From Dipetalonema caudispina (taxonomy: Eukaryota > Nematoda > Chromadorea > Rhabditida > Onchocercidae), in the NCBI GenBank assembly GCA_013365325.1, contig JABVXV010000005.1, positions 1 through 64,000 on the forward strand: 64,000 nucleotides of DNA, given 5' to 3'. This document shows positions 53,301 to 64,000 of the stretch, piece by piece. A program made the translations under genes and the position numbers. The notes beneath the pieces are model-generated. The model searched no databases. It saw nothing but the letters and a program-made list of their open reading frames with translations, and had not been told where the DNA came from. The stretch's first letter is position 1; every line of letters begins with the position of its first letter.

Positions 53301-56300
53301 TGCATGTTAGTTAACTTTTGATCATTTTTGCTCTCTGTAAATTTACTATGGATGAACTCATCTTTTCAAAGTTAGATTGAGATTATCTCAGATAATTAGA
53401 ACGAAATAAGACATATAGAATGAAATAAAACAAAGATAATATGGGAATTGAATATGAAGTAGCAGAATGCTTAGAATGAAAATGAGAGACAATTTTGACT
53501 TTCTTAAAAATAGGAATTTCAATTTTGAATAAGTAAATGGTTTTCATTTCCTCAGAAAAGATACCGAAAACTGTACTTCCGACCCAACAGTTTGCGATTT
53601 GCGTGCTGTGTGTGACATAACGACGCATACGTGTAGGTGCATTCAAGGTTACGTCGGTGATGGCATCATTTGCGCTCCAGATACCTTTGTATGTTTCATT
53701 CCTATCCTCGGTGTGTATGTCAAGTGTGAGCAAAGTGCTGAAAATATATGGAGCACAATATATGTTTCATTCATTTTCTGTGATCTGAAGCAAATTTCTT
53801 GATATATTATAAATCCTGATAAAAGTCAAAACATCTTGTCATCAGTCAAATTTTATAGGACTGCTTACTAAGGCCAAATTTGTGCAGTAATTTTGCTGAA
53901 TGTATTGGTCGAAGATGTAAATGCAATGCTGGATATACTGGTAATGTCTCCTTTCAAGTTGATATTTCTTCAACTCATTTGGCTTATTTGCTATACTTTA
54001 AATTCAATAATTTGATAAATTAGTTATCACAACTAATAAATTTTGTTGATCATTCAAAGAAGGTATGAATGGAATTAAGTAATATATTAAAAAATAAAAT
54101 TCTTTGTAGGTGATGGTACCGAATGTGTTACGGTTGAACCATTGCAAGATTGTACACGATGTGATACTAAAGCAAAGTGCTACAATGAAACTTGCATTTG
54201 TGATAAAGTATCATTCTTCTCATTGCTTTTACATTCTTTAGAATTTCAACAACTATACGAAATTCGTTTTGTAAATTACCATGGAATCATTTAAAAAGTT
54301 TTTTATTACTTATTAATTATTTATCACTAAAAGCACTGATCATCCACTCATTCTTCAATTTATTTCTGCATTTAATTATATGCGAAGCATTACATCCATG
54401 ACATTCTAAGGGCTATTTTGGTAATGGCGCAATTTGCATCCCTGATCCAGCGGACTGTGTCCATTATCCTGGCCTTTGTCATTCAAATGCTATCTGCGAT
54501 CAAGAAAAGAGACGTTGTAAGTGCACACGAGGTAGGTTACCCTTATATTTGGTTACAATATCTAATGGATCCAAATCCAGGAAAAAAACGTGAAGATAAA
54601 ATCGAATAAATAGTAGAAACTTAGATTGATTAGTGACTTGGAGTAACTTAAACTTTCGTGAAGGTTACACTGGAAATGGAATGGAGTGCAGTAGAAAAAA
54701 AGATTTGTTGTGCTTCAACGACACAAGCATTTGTGATCAGAATGCCGAATGCCTTGCAACCGGTATATGCCAATGCAAACAAGGATTTGAAGGAAACGGG
54801 TATTATTGTCGTGCGGGTTAGTTTCTATCTTTGCTTTAAGTTTACCACAGCAATCACTACTACCTTACTAATATTTGCTATTATTGAGTAGAAAAAAATG
54901 AAATGTTAGACAGCAACTTAAAGTATTCTCTGTAAAAAAAAATGTGAATCAATCAAAATTCTCATCTATGAGAATAATATTTCTTTCTAAAGGCAAGTGG
55001 AATTTCTAGAGCAAAAAAATTTTCGTCGAAAAATAATTCCACGAAAATTTTGGATGCTACTGCTAAGCTACCCTTTCTATGGCTAATTTTTTTTAGTGAT
55101 TTAAAAGCTTTGTTTTAACGTTTAAAGTTTAGATGTGGAGTATTCTCTTATTTCATAATTTACAATTTTTAGTGGAAGTGAAATTTGGAAAAGTGGTACA
55201 GACAACCGAAAGCAACGTATCAGAATGTAAGCAGCAATGTGTTGCAAATGAGCAATGTTATCGCGGGGAATGTCGATGTGCTGAAGGATACAAAAGAGGC
55301 CAGAATGGTACTTGCATGGGTAAGTTGTATAAAAATAAATCGCCAATTTTTGAATTTTTTGATCTTTCACTTTTAAAGATTAGTGTAGATTGAAGATAAA
55401 GTTGCCAAGACTGAAAACGAATTACAGATATTGATGAATGCTCGATGGGTACACATGATTGTCACCCAGTTGCACTCTGTACTAATGTGCCTGGTTCCTT
55501 CACATGTATTTGTCCAACCGGTTATCATGGAAATGGACGCAAATGCTCTCAACATCATCGTCTTCACAATATGTCAGGTAAAGTATCCATTCTTGATGCG
55601 AGGTGAAATTGTTTTATCACCACAAAAACTGTTCTGAGAGGTTCTGTAACTTCAGCGTACTCAAAAATTTGGCAATCAATCGATAATCTACTTTTGAGCA
55701 CTATTTATCTTTTACAGAGAAACATTTATGGGACAACGATATAACATAATAACACAGAAAATCACATTTTCATAGAAACTGGAAAATTTTCTTCTTTTCA
55801 GTAGATTGTGAACTGGACGGGATGACCCTAGTTTTGGTCAATGATCCCGACCTGTACGATGGTCGAATATTTGTTCGTGGCCAAACTGATAATCCATTTT
55901 GTTCCAAGAAACTCAACGCTTTGCTTGCTAACGAAACCGAATATCATCTCATAATTCACTATGCCCATTGCAATGTTAGATTCGAAGAACCGGTCTGTTT
56001 TTCTTTTTCAGTTAAATCTTTTCCTCAGTTCAAAAAGATTAAAACCAGCGGACATTAGCAACAAATTGGTTTTACTATTAATATCAAGATTTTTAAAAAT
56101 GTGCCACTATGTTGAAGTGAACATCAGTGAATCTATTGCATTGAATCTAACAGACAGTGTTTTTTGTCCTACCCAAAAATGTCATACTTTGCATTTATTT
56201 CATTTCTTTCATTTCCCTACCAATAATAAATTTTCCAACTAATACTCTTAAAATTAAAGTTTATTTAGAATACCATAGCTGTGACAGTAGTAATTCAACG

Positions 56301-58368
56301 ACATCCGATGTTTATCACTGAACGAGCAGATGCTTACGATGTCAGGTGTACATATCCTGTTGGCGTTCGAAAGGTCATCCTAAAATTATCCACTGAACTT
56401 AAATTTAATTTGCATATTGATAGACTACGAAATTCATGTAGATTTTAGCGTAAATGATAAGTTAAATGTGATAACAGACTACAATAATAAAAACAGTAAT
56501 GATGATGAAACCAATTACATTTGACGTAATACCATATTTCCTTGAAAATAAGACTGGGTCTTAAGAGGTATTGAAGTTTATCTTCAAAAGATATCTTATT
56601 TTTCACTTTCAGAAATCTTGCATTTATTTGTGTATAGAAGTCTGAGGAAAAATGTGATATCAGTAATATTATTTCGTTATATTTAATTATAGATTAATGT
56701 TATTATTTCATAATTTGATATTTCCGTTGTGTATTGCAATGGATATACTAAATGTCTTTACTTGGCTAACTTATCTTCAGGCTTATTTTTGAAATAGGAT
56801 AAGCTGAAAAATTATCTTAAGGTTTATTTTCCGTTTTTTCGGAAGCATGATAATAGCAGCGCTAAAAGTACAACAATAATAGTTGTTAAAATTAGTTACT
56901 TTGTGATTGTAAGTCAGACAGTGATTAGTTTTAGTGTTGAAGAAAAATGAATTTATAGGTAGTAAGTCATGTGGGAATTTCGGAGATAACGACTACTAAG
57001 ACTATTGTTGAGACGGGAATTGGACCAACCTGTTCATTAACCGTTACTAATGAACAAGATCAACTGATTGATACGGCTACTGTCGGACAGCCATTGAAAC
57101 TTGCTTTAACTGTATATCCAAATGGTTTGTTTCATTTTATTTCAATAATTGCTTCTATTATCTTTTGAATGATAATAGCATAGCAATGGACGTACAATAC
57201 AGTCAATATCTGTTCATTGTACGAAATATGAGAACTTGTTTATTTCGAAACTTAGTTTATCAGTATTTGTGTGAAATGATCAAGATAATAACACTTGGAC
57301 AAAAAAGCCAATACAAACAATTGAATCGATATTGACCATTATAAGCCAGAGTAATTGAGTTGAATAATGCTTTTGAACAAGTGAATTGAAGATAATTCAA
57401 TTAATTTAAAAAAAAAAAAATCAATCTTCAGTATCGATGAATTTTGATTTTAAAAAATTTTCGTTTATAGATACATACGCAGTTCTCCCACGGAATTGTT
57501 TTGCAATAAATTTGGAGACAGGTGAATTATATTTGCTAACTGATCAAGGTGGATGTGCTATCGATACCGAACTATTCCCAGAATGGACTTATCGAAAGTT
57601 ATGGCTTACAACAGCCAGATTTCGGACGTTCAAATGGCCTGATAGTTCGATGATTCGTTTCCAGTGTGACTGTTCGGCGTGCATCGAAAGTTGTCCAAAG
57701 GTTTTTTTTTTCGTCAATGATAAATTAATAATTTGTCTTTCTTAAATTCATGAAACTTTCCTGCTGTTTTAACCGAATACAGGTTAATTGTACAAAACGG
57801 CATGAATCAATGAAACAGCGTCGTTTCCGTCATATACGTGAAATTCCAAGAAATTCAGTAGATGAAGAGCTAGAGAAGCATATAGTAAAAGGTACAAAAT
57901 GGATGGCATATTCCGGAGCATTATACGTCAATGAGGAAGAGGAGCTGGTACGAGCGCAACGTGACATGAAACGTTGGAAATATCAAGGTGAATTGTTATG
58001 ATTATTGCATTCATCATTTCTATTTCAGCATTAACAAGTGAAGGAATCTTTTTTTACCACAAATATCGGTACTGGATAAGGGAGTTTTATCTCGAGATTA
58101 ATAGAAATTATTTTACAGTTTTTTGAAGTTAAATAGGTTTGTAAAACATTTTCTTTAAGGTTTGGAAACTTATGAAGAACCGGTGGATACCTTATATGAT
58201 AGTGTCTGTATTCGGGCTCTTTGGATAATACTATCTCTACTACCACTTCTGTTATTGCTGGTACTTATTGGTTTACTATCTGCAACGTGGAGAAAGAAAT
58301 CCTCTGCCAAAATGCGCTGGAGGAGGGCAGGTATTAACGATAGTGGATCTTCATATCTCAAATTTTAG
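35329..58368 (+). CDS. fbn-1: Fibrillin-like EGF/ZP transmembrane protein
   Basis: Very large apical extracellular-matrix protein with the architecture of C. elegans FBN-1: EGF repeats, Ser/Thr-rich region, ZP domain. In the worm it helps epidermis and cuticle resist mechanical load; the same role here is inferred. I model 39 exons totalling 10,800 bases (about 3,599 aa), all junctions in phase. Order: exon 1 (35329-35593) with signal peptide (about residues 1-24) and an LDLa-like segment ([17 protein letters not shown], four of six cysteines); EGF array 1 (exons 2-12); a 1,430-residue Cys-free exon 13; EGF array 2 (exons 14-24); a second Ser/Thr linker (exons 25-26); EGF array 3 (exons 26-33); ZP domain (exons 34-38); transmembrane helix and 25-residue tail (exon 39). 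Most EGF exons have phase-1 ends. Alternatives: other EGF matrix proteins such as MUA-3/MUP-4, but those lack a ZP domain. The 5' end relies on one ATG with a good signal peptide. Confidence 0.93.
37698..42780 (+). other. fbn-1: fbn-1 EGF array 1 (exons 2-12)
   Basis: Exons: 37698-37808, 37971-38087, 39816-39947, 40284-40345, 40613-40802, 40901-41017, 41167-41292, 41530-41637, 41965-42078, 42314-42511, 42670-43122. I count eleven EGF-like modules. Several carry the calcium-binding start D-I/V-N/D-E-C and an aromatic near the hydroxylation site ([10 protein letters not shown]). Three modules (exons 8, 10, 12) share CVNxxGGF/S-C-C, with adjacent cysteines where EGF normally has C-x-C, and alternate with plain EGF modules (exons 9, 11). 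Exon 10 has a second in-phase donor at 42099, adding seven residues. Exon 12 continues past its EGF into a Ser/Gly-rich linker. Confidence 0.88.
43536..47827 (+). other. fbn-1: fbn-1 exon 13: giant Cys-free Ser/Thr-rich exon
   Basis: A single 4,292-base exon, about 1,430 residues (665-2095 of the model), bounded by ACATTTCAG at 43535 and CAA|GTAAAA at 47828. It is dominated by Thr, Ser, Glu and Lys, with no cysteine that I could find and several N-x-S/T sites. That composition suits a heavily O-glycosylated extended spacer. I see no exact tandem repeat, only recurring short themes such as TTS, SES and KSE. The frame contains an ATG at 43496, upstream of the acceptor, but the phase-1 junction with exon 12 (ATC G|GTATGA) shows it is an internal exon. 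Acidic Ser-Gly motifs occur near 43630 and 45390. Confidence 0.88.
48038..52302 (+). other. fbn-1: fbn-1 EGF array 2 (exons 14-24)
   Basis: Exons: 48038-48281, 48365-48595, 48681-48965, 49252-49394, 49481-49610, 50002-50127, 50246-50368, 50538-50696, 50870-51007, 51359-51499, 52189-52302. Exon 14 begins with the end of the Ser/Thr-rich region, then [14 protein letters not shown]. About thirteen EGF-like modules follow, many starting D-I/V-D/N-E-C and ending G-Y-x-G-D/N-G. The exon 21 module ([10 protein letters not shown]) is atypical. The exon 21 acceptor (CCAATTCAAG) is weak but preserves frame. Confidence 0.87.
52489..53190 (+). other. fbn-1: fbn-1 second Ser/Thr-rich linker (exons 25-26)
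   Basis: Exon 25 (52489-52661) and the first 400 bases of exon 26 (52788-53305) encode a Cys-free Ser/Thr/Glu-rich stretch like exon 13. It contains the acidic Ser-Gly motif SEGSGEGDS near 52965. Exon 25 has an alternative in-frame acceptor at about 52458 that would add ten residues; the downstream TTTTTTCCTACAG is the better site. Confidence 0.8.
53191..55577 (+). other. fbn-1: fbn-1 EGF array 3 (exons 26-33)
   Basis: Exons: end of 52788-53305, then 53556-53688, 53859-53940, 54110-54207, 54411-54531, 54664-54816, 55173-55319, 55428-55577. Eight EGF-like modules, mostly without the calcium-binding start and several with modules split across two exons; the last (exon 33, [12 protein letters not shown]) is calcium-binding type. 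The exon 26 donor (TGC AT|GTTAGT) and exon 27 acceptor are joined in phase 2. Confidence 0.85.
55802..57987 (+). other. fbn-1: fbn-1 ZP domain (exons 34-38)
   Basis: Exons: 55802-55992, 56269-56373, 56959-57124, 57471-57700, 57783-57987. Zona pellucida polymerisation module: an N-terminal half opening [12 protein letters not shown] with [12 protein letters not shown], and a C-terminal half with [26 protein letters not shown] and [15 protein letters not shown] domains assemble apical matrix filaments. After the domain, K-Q-R-R-F-R (residues 3473-3478) is a dibasic, furin-like candidate for the release cleavage typical of ZP proteins. Confidence 0.88.
58160..58368 (+). other. fbn-1: fbn-1 transmembrane helix and tail (exon 39)
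   Basis: Last exon, with a Leu-rich membrane segment (about residues 3550-3574, containing [16 protein letters not shown]) followed by a basic stop-transfer sequence RKKSS and a 25-residue cytoplasmic tail ending in TAG at 58366-58368. Confidence 0.9.
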
Positions 58369-61300
58369 CGAATTAAAATGTATCTGTTGTTTCCGTGCCA
58401 ATCCATAAGCAATTGTTGTTATTTATTGTTATCACATTGTTGTTGTCATTGTTATCATTGAAATATTCCAATATTCTGGAAATATTGAGTTACATTCAAA
58501 TCAGTGTAAACTACCAGAAATTACAGGATATCATCAAATACGACGTTTGTTTGTATCGTTCGCCTAATTGTTCTCTTATCTCAAATTTTTGAAGAAGTTC
58601 AAGTTGCTTTTTTTTGTCTTGATTAATGCCTCACAATAATTTGAGGGTAATTTCCATACGTTAGGATTTCTCTAATATCCTGTTATTTATTATCTTATTC
58701 TACCTTCCAAACATTCATGTTTTAGCGATTTTTTTGAAGATTGGAATTTACTCTCAAATTACTTCATGCCTAATCAAAATGCCGGAATTATTGATTGAAA
58801 ATTTTCAGAAAAATTGAAAACATAAATAGAATTTGCAAGTTTTCCCTTGTTTACTCTTATTAAGAATTAAGAATATTTATTAGGAATTTACTAGAAATAT
58901 CCGGAAGTTAGGAATATGACGAACTTTTTCCATATTATCAAAAGGCTTTTCTGTGTCCTGCTTTCCTTCTGCTTTTCTCAGCTTTTCAACATCCTTAATA
59001 AATTTTTCAAGAAATGCTTTGTTTTTCTGTTTCCCTATATTGATTGTTTGTTTATCATCATCATTTTTAATCGCTTTTAGTTTATCATAACCTTTTTCAT
59101 CCGTCGTACACATTCCAAATACTCATTACATTCACACTTCTTGCCAATACATTCCTTATCGTACATTTATTATCATTGATAATTCTCAGTGGATGTTAAT
59201 CATTTGTATGTGTGTGCGTTCAATTCACTTTATATTTATCAATTATATTTTGAGGAAATTGAATTAAGAAGTTTTGCCAAATGAATTAATTAAAGGTAAT
59301 TTTAAATACGGAAGATAATTGTATGTATGTGAAGGCTATGTCTTTGTATACTATTAAATTATGCAGCTATTCATGAATGCAAGCTTTATTTAGGGCCTTA
59401 CATGGCCAATAAAAAGTAAAAATAAAACTACTGAGCTTTTTAAATGTTATACATTTTTTGGAAATAGCAGAAGTTTTTTAACTTTATTCACTTTAGAATT
59501 AGGAATTAATTACATGATCATTGTTAGAAACATGTCTTTGTTTTGTTTACTAACACTGCTAGTACATTTTCGAACTCCCACTGCCTTCAAAATGGAGTTG
59601 TTCGAGTTTATCGAAAGCTTGTTTGTTAATTCTGTCTAGCTAATAAACTCTATTTATATCCTGTTACAAAAAAATAGAAAAAAAAAACGTTTACCCAATA
59701 TTTTGTTTTCGATTTTTACTTGAAAGGTTCACACTGAATTTCCAAAAAGAAACGGCGGTCCATTAGTCCTTGGACAGTATTATTTTCTGTTTTCCACATT
59801 TGATTTTTAACTTTTAGCATCAAGTAATTTAAAATTTGTTGTAAAAAGCCTGATGTTAAGATAAACTCATTCAGCTTATTTACAAAGCATTTTCCTGATA
59901 AACTTCAGAACCACAAATTCCCAATATCATGGGAATCATACTTCTTATCATGTACAGTGAATAAACCGAAATCTATGAATGATGCTTAGAGATGACAGAA
60001 TTAATGTAAAAGCTTAAATGAAAGTGTAGACATGACGGAACAATGCCACGTTCGATATTACAGAAGGAATGATGCTATAAAATCGGCTTAATAATAGTGT
60101 AGATATTTGATACATTCGATATTTAGTTAAATAATTTTTTTTTTTTTTTTTGATTATCCAGCAATTTTTCATCTTTGCGAATTGTTTTCTCTGAATTTCT
60201 TTCTGGTAGTAGATAGAACAATTAGTTCAGAATCAAATAATTATTCCGTGGAGCCGATGAGAACTTATCATTTATTATAATACTATCAGCTTTACTGATA
60301 TGATAATAATAATTTGACATGAATATAGAAGTGCAAAAATAAATTGAGGATTATCAGATTAGATTAACATACCATCACGTTAATAATCAAATGCAGTAGA
60401 CAAGAGGAATTCTTCAATGCATCAGAAGATTCATGTATAAAATCAATGTAGTTGATGAAATTCAAAAGCCTTGGATTGATAACAAGATTTGTGACCTATA
60501 AAATACATGCCAAAAAAGATACCAATTGCTCCATCCATCTAAATTCGATGTTTCATTTCTCAGGATTTACACACCTCTGCTACACCATCTTCCTTCACTT
60601 ATTAGTTAATTGAGCATTATAGTGTCACCAGTAATTAGTAAAAAACAAAGTTTTAGCATATAGGATGGTAAATAGCGACAGCAGTGAATTACCTCATCGA
60701 CTCCAACTAATTATAAAATGAAAAAGCACGAATTGCTGATTCGTGATACTGTCAAAATTGTTGTTAGAAATCTATACCATAGTACAAGAGATCAATTCTT
60801 GAAATCAAGAGGAAATAAATCTTCAGAAAGAAAAACAAAGACAATAGGTTTATCTGTACTACATAACTGACAACCAGATTTTTTAAATGGAGCGTTACCG
60901 ATACTTCATATTTTGAATTCGAAATGATTATAAAAAAATTTGGAAAAATATTTATACTGGATCACCGAAGATAAAAATAAACCCAAAACCAAATTATGCA
61001 AAAACATTACCATCACCATATAAGAACCATAATAAAAGATGAAACTTTTGATATACATTAAGTTATCTGTAACTCCTCGTAATTCAATCATATATCTTCA
61101 AGCAACTCGTATGTTCAAGATTACATAAAATGAAAATTGCACAATGTGAAGTAACTCCAGACATCCTTAAGTTAATTTGTTGCTGACTGTAAAAACTTTG
61201 AATCAAGATGGTTATCTAGAAATTTCACCGCAGTATTTTGCAAAGTATCTTTGTGCATGAACATGACCTTTTCTTGCGTAAGGTATACGTTAGTGTCGTG

Positions 61301-62758
61301 GCGATATTCGCTTCTCCACCAATTTTACTGCAATTACCCGCTGATTAAGCTGCTCGTGTAATCTTCCCTAAACTCCCAATTTGCTTATACTTAAATTATG
61401 CATGATATAATGTGTGTATAAGAATGTGACTTCAAAAAGTAAATACAACGAAACAGCTAAAAGGCGAAGAAATGTAACGATCAAAAAATATATCAGAAGA
61501 TAAGCAATGCTAAAACTACCCGTCACAACTAAATATCAGGAAGGCTGCAATTACTAACTCAAAAAATTTTGAATATATTAGATGACAATACGACACAATT
61601 AAAATACAATGCTGAATTTAACGAAGCAAACAGATATTCCAAAAACCGAACAACCCAAAACTGAATTTCAGCTTCCATATGTTTTCCATCACAGTTTCAA
61701 GTGTCTCTCAACAATGAAAGTATAAATGCCGACATATTTACCAAGAAGAAAAACTTCCAATATACATCACAACAATTTCAAAAGCGAAACGAAGTTTAGC
61801 ACTTCAAATTGTATCATCCACTTCATTGAAGGAGTCATATTACCGAAGGCGAAAAAACCGCAAAATATATGATTCATTTACAGCTTATAAAATCATTGGT
61901 AATGCTAAAATATGCCAACTTACCTATATTCGAGAAAGAAATTTATTGATATTAATTAGTTTGCATTTCACTGACCACGACGAAAAAACCCCATGAATTC
62001 TAGCACTGAATAATACAGTAGAAAGAATCAACGAAACTATAAGAAGCATAAAATTGATAACCAGAGGCCACTAAAATATTATGACGACTTCATCAAATTA
62101 TGTCAGTTGAAAGAAAGAACAAAAAAATGTAACAAATATAAGAGACCGGGATAACTTGAAGGAAAAAACAAAAGTTTCACATGAAATAGCTATACAGTGT
62201 GTTGGATTGATTGTCCCTATTTTCATCCTTTAAATCACCGTTATTATCCACCAGACGAACTAAACACATGGTGACATTTTCTGGACAAATTCGGGAAGAA
62301 CCGACAAAGGTACACTATACAGCGATATATCATACATTTTAGCATAAAGATCAATAAACAAGCAGCATGAAGGAAAAAAAGCAGCATCTCAGTAGCACCT
62401 TTTGGTCTTGTTTTTCCTTCATTTTTATAACATTTGGAATAATAACAAATATAGAAAATACCAGGCAGATGTATTCAATTGCGTTAAAATTGCTTGAAAT
62501 AAGAACATAAATTATAACTCTACCATCTTTTAAAAAATTTTTGCAACTATTTAATTGCACCGTAAAGTTTAAGCACGCAACATTTCCTTTACGTTCACAC
62601 TTTTAGAGACACACTGCTAATCAATTTGAGCAATGAAATGAAGGGTTTATCACAAAAATGAGGATAAATTTTCATCTTTCCTCTTAAGTAAATACGATAA
62701 AATAGAGGTTAGAGGAACTTCTTGTCTCGACGTTACTATTGCTACCGAGCAGCACATA
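58369..62758. other. Intergenic region with possible relics
   Basis: No intact gene recognised in 4.4 kb. The left part holds the possible frameshifted minus-strand ORF listed separately and the 3' UTR of the fibrillin-like gene. From about 59.9 to 62.35 kb the plus strand becomes notably A-rich, with many short coding-like pieces broken by stops. One piece near 61.31-61.36 kb reads WRY followed, in another frame, by PAD and A-A-R. That faintly resembles the W-R-Y/NPAD motif of BEL/Pao retroelements, but it is too weak to call an element. Confidence 0.4.
58880..59166 (-). pseudogene. Possible small Cys-containing gene with frameshift
   Basis: Two overlapping minus-strand frames look like one protein split by a shift. 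The first starts at ATG 59166, right after an in-frame stop, and reads MYDKECIGKKCECNEYLEC before stopping at 59077. The second, 59113-58880, is a lysine/glutamate-rich helical stretch (KAFLEKFIKDVEKLRKAEG). One extra base in the A5 run at about 59092-59096 would join them. The terminal TAA overlaps AATAAA. It could be an assembly or base error, a pseudogene or chance. No family recognised and no signal peptide seen. Confidence 0.28.
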
Positions 62759-63708
62759 TCAGAAATCAGGAAGTCTTAATGAACTGCCTGCAGAAACCAT
62801 ATTATGCACGTCAGCAACGATAAGTTGTGCCACTTGGTCTGCTACCTCTGCTTCCTGAAACAACCACACGCTTTTAATAAGTCCTCTTTCACTTAAGTTC
62901 TGATTTGATCGAGGATAGAATCTGTCAAATTCCCAATCATGATCCTCTTAGTTGCTTCCATCAGGAACTGAAACTTTACCATTTGTTCACATGATCACTA
63001 TCTTATCCTCAACGGAATCAAATAATAGAAGTTATTTACCGTTCATTTTGTTAGGTTCTTACAAAAAAAGAAAAAAAAAAGAAAAACGTTTCCTAGACAT
63101 CTATTTCCATTCAAGTAAAAAACACGAAAGATCTGACAATCAGAGCTAAACATACCTTTTTAGTAGAGTAATGTAGATATTTATCCAGTTTGTTTTTAAG
63201 TTTCCGACGAGTATTTCCCTTATTTTCGGATATACTGTAACTATTGTCATACATTGGCCGGTAGCGGCCCATATCATCGACTGTAGCTAAAGATACACTC
63301 CTGAAGAGGGAACGAAATATATTTAAAGGAAATTCGAATCTACAAAAATAATATGTCTAAACTGCCAGTAAGTTTTGGGAACGAATCGTTTCAAAATTAC
63401 AACAATTGATTGACTAAATTTTCTAGAATGATTAAAAAACTAACAGGTAGAAGTAAAGCATGGGTCAAGTGTGAAAATACTTTTATATTAAGAAGTTCAA
63501 GAGAAAACTCACGCCCTTGATCGCCCAATACGAGGAATATTCGTAACACAGGAATTTGAACTATCTGGCTGAGAAGCTGTCTCGTATTCTTCCCGTGGTA
63601 ACAATGCAGTAGAAAGTGATGGATCAAGATGAGTCAAATTACGATATGTCGCTTTATCAAGTAATGATGATGATATACTTGTGTCTGAGGACTGATCCGA
63701 ACTGGTTG
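62759..63708 (-). CDS. C-terminal exons of an unidentified protein (partial)
   Basis: Three exons at the 3' end of a gene that continues beyond the right edge: 63708-63513, 63300-63156, 62854-62759, stop TGA at 62761-62759. Junctions are clean: acceptor TTATTTTAG and donor GC|GTGAGT, then CCTCTTCAG and AAG|GTATGT, then TTGTTTCAG. All are in phase, giving about 144 residues. The sequence is hydrophilic and Ser-rich (SSDQSSDTSISSSLLDK; GRSRASVSLATVDDMGRYRP), with a basic patch RRKLKNKLDKYL and a final EAEVADQVAQLIV helix. It reads as a cytoplasmic, possibly phosphorylated C-terminal tail. I do not recognise the family; the upstream exons are outside the window or hidden in 63709-64000. Confidence 0.75.
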
Positions 63709-63729
63709 CTAAAATAACCAATATTTTTA

Positions 63730-63735
<6 letters not shown>

Positions 63736-63764
<29 letters not shown>
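63736..63764 (+). repeat. A29 homopolymer
   Basis: Uninterrupted run of 29 A within the intron just upstream (in minus-strand terms) of the partial right-edge gene. This is the longest homopolymer I saw in the window. Confidence 0.9.
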
Positions 63765-64000
63765 CGAATTCTTTTATCTTATTGAAATTATCCTGATTTC
63801 CTTCAACGTTAATTCATCAGGAAATGCCTACTCATCCATCCTTCCTGCATTCTTGATCATACAAAAAAGATTTTCAGTTATAAACCATCTAAAATTTTCT
63901 CAAGTTATTGGCATAAAGCAGAAAGTAAAGCTTGATATAAACTTTCCAACCGAATTCCTGCTTTGTTTGGCTGCAGAGAAACTGGAGTACAAAATTTCAA

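Noticed and set aside
37698..55577. Regularly spaced similar blocks resembling a direct-repeat array
   Set aside because: They are EGF-encoding exons sharing GATGAATG-type starts (D-E-C codons), not a CRISPR or satellite array.
35329..58368. Assignment to MUA-3/MUP-4-type matrix receptors
   Set aside because: Those also have EGF repeats and a transmembrane helix. Here there is a clear ZP domain directly before the membrane segment and no SEA or VWA domain that I could see, which fits FBN-1.

Overview
The window looks like nuclear DNA from a parasitic nematode, most likely a filarial (onchocercid) worm. It is strongly AT-rich, genes are cut into many exons with TTTCAG/TTTTAG acceptors, and the gene set is nematode-like: a collagen prolyl 4-hydroxylase, a short SH2-tyrosine kinase of the Fer-like type expanded in nematodes, and a fibrillin-like EGF/ZP protein of the FBN-1 type. 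I cannot name the species. Exon models were read by hand; in each complete model the exon lengths sum to a multiple of three, every junction keeps phase, and the translation is open from ATG to stop.

Layout. 1-2196: no supported gene. 2197-6705 (+): collagen prolyl 4-hydroxylase alpha subunit, 12 exons, 542 aa. 6706-14457: long gene-poor stretch holding a diverged 61-bp tandem duplication and a broken, apparently coding segment near 8.9-9.4 kb. 14458-18387 (+): rhodopsin-type GPCR, 8 exons, 377 aa. 19647-21071 (+): TMED2/SEL-9 p24 cargo protein, 4 exons, 206 aa, with a G-quadruplex-type motif just upstream. 21773-24581 (-): SH2-tyrosine kinase, 9 exons, 377 aa, convergent with TMED2 and divergent from the next gene. 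24817-26691 (+): protein with two RING-like zinc modules, 6 exons, 271 aa. 26692-35328: gene-poor, with a cluster of A/T homopolymers. 35329-58368 (+): giant fibrillin-like gene, 39 exons, about 3,599 aa: signal peptide, LDLa-like segment, about 32 EGF-like modules, a 4.3-kb cysteine-free Ser/Thr-rich exon, a ZP domain, a transmembrane helix and a short tail. 58369-62758: no supported intact gene, but a possible frameshifted small gene at its left end. 62759-63708 (-): the last three exons of a gene running off the right edge.

Functional links. The prolyl hydroxylase matures cuticle collagens in the ER. TMED2 is a general ER-Golgi cargo factor. The EGF/ZP protein is expected in the apical extracellular matrix that holds epidermis to cuticle. 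All three belong to matrix production, but there is no sign of operon organisation, so the proximity may be coincidence. The kinase and RING genes share a very short divergent promoter, which suggests possible co-expression.
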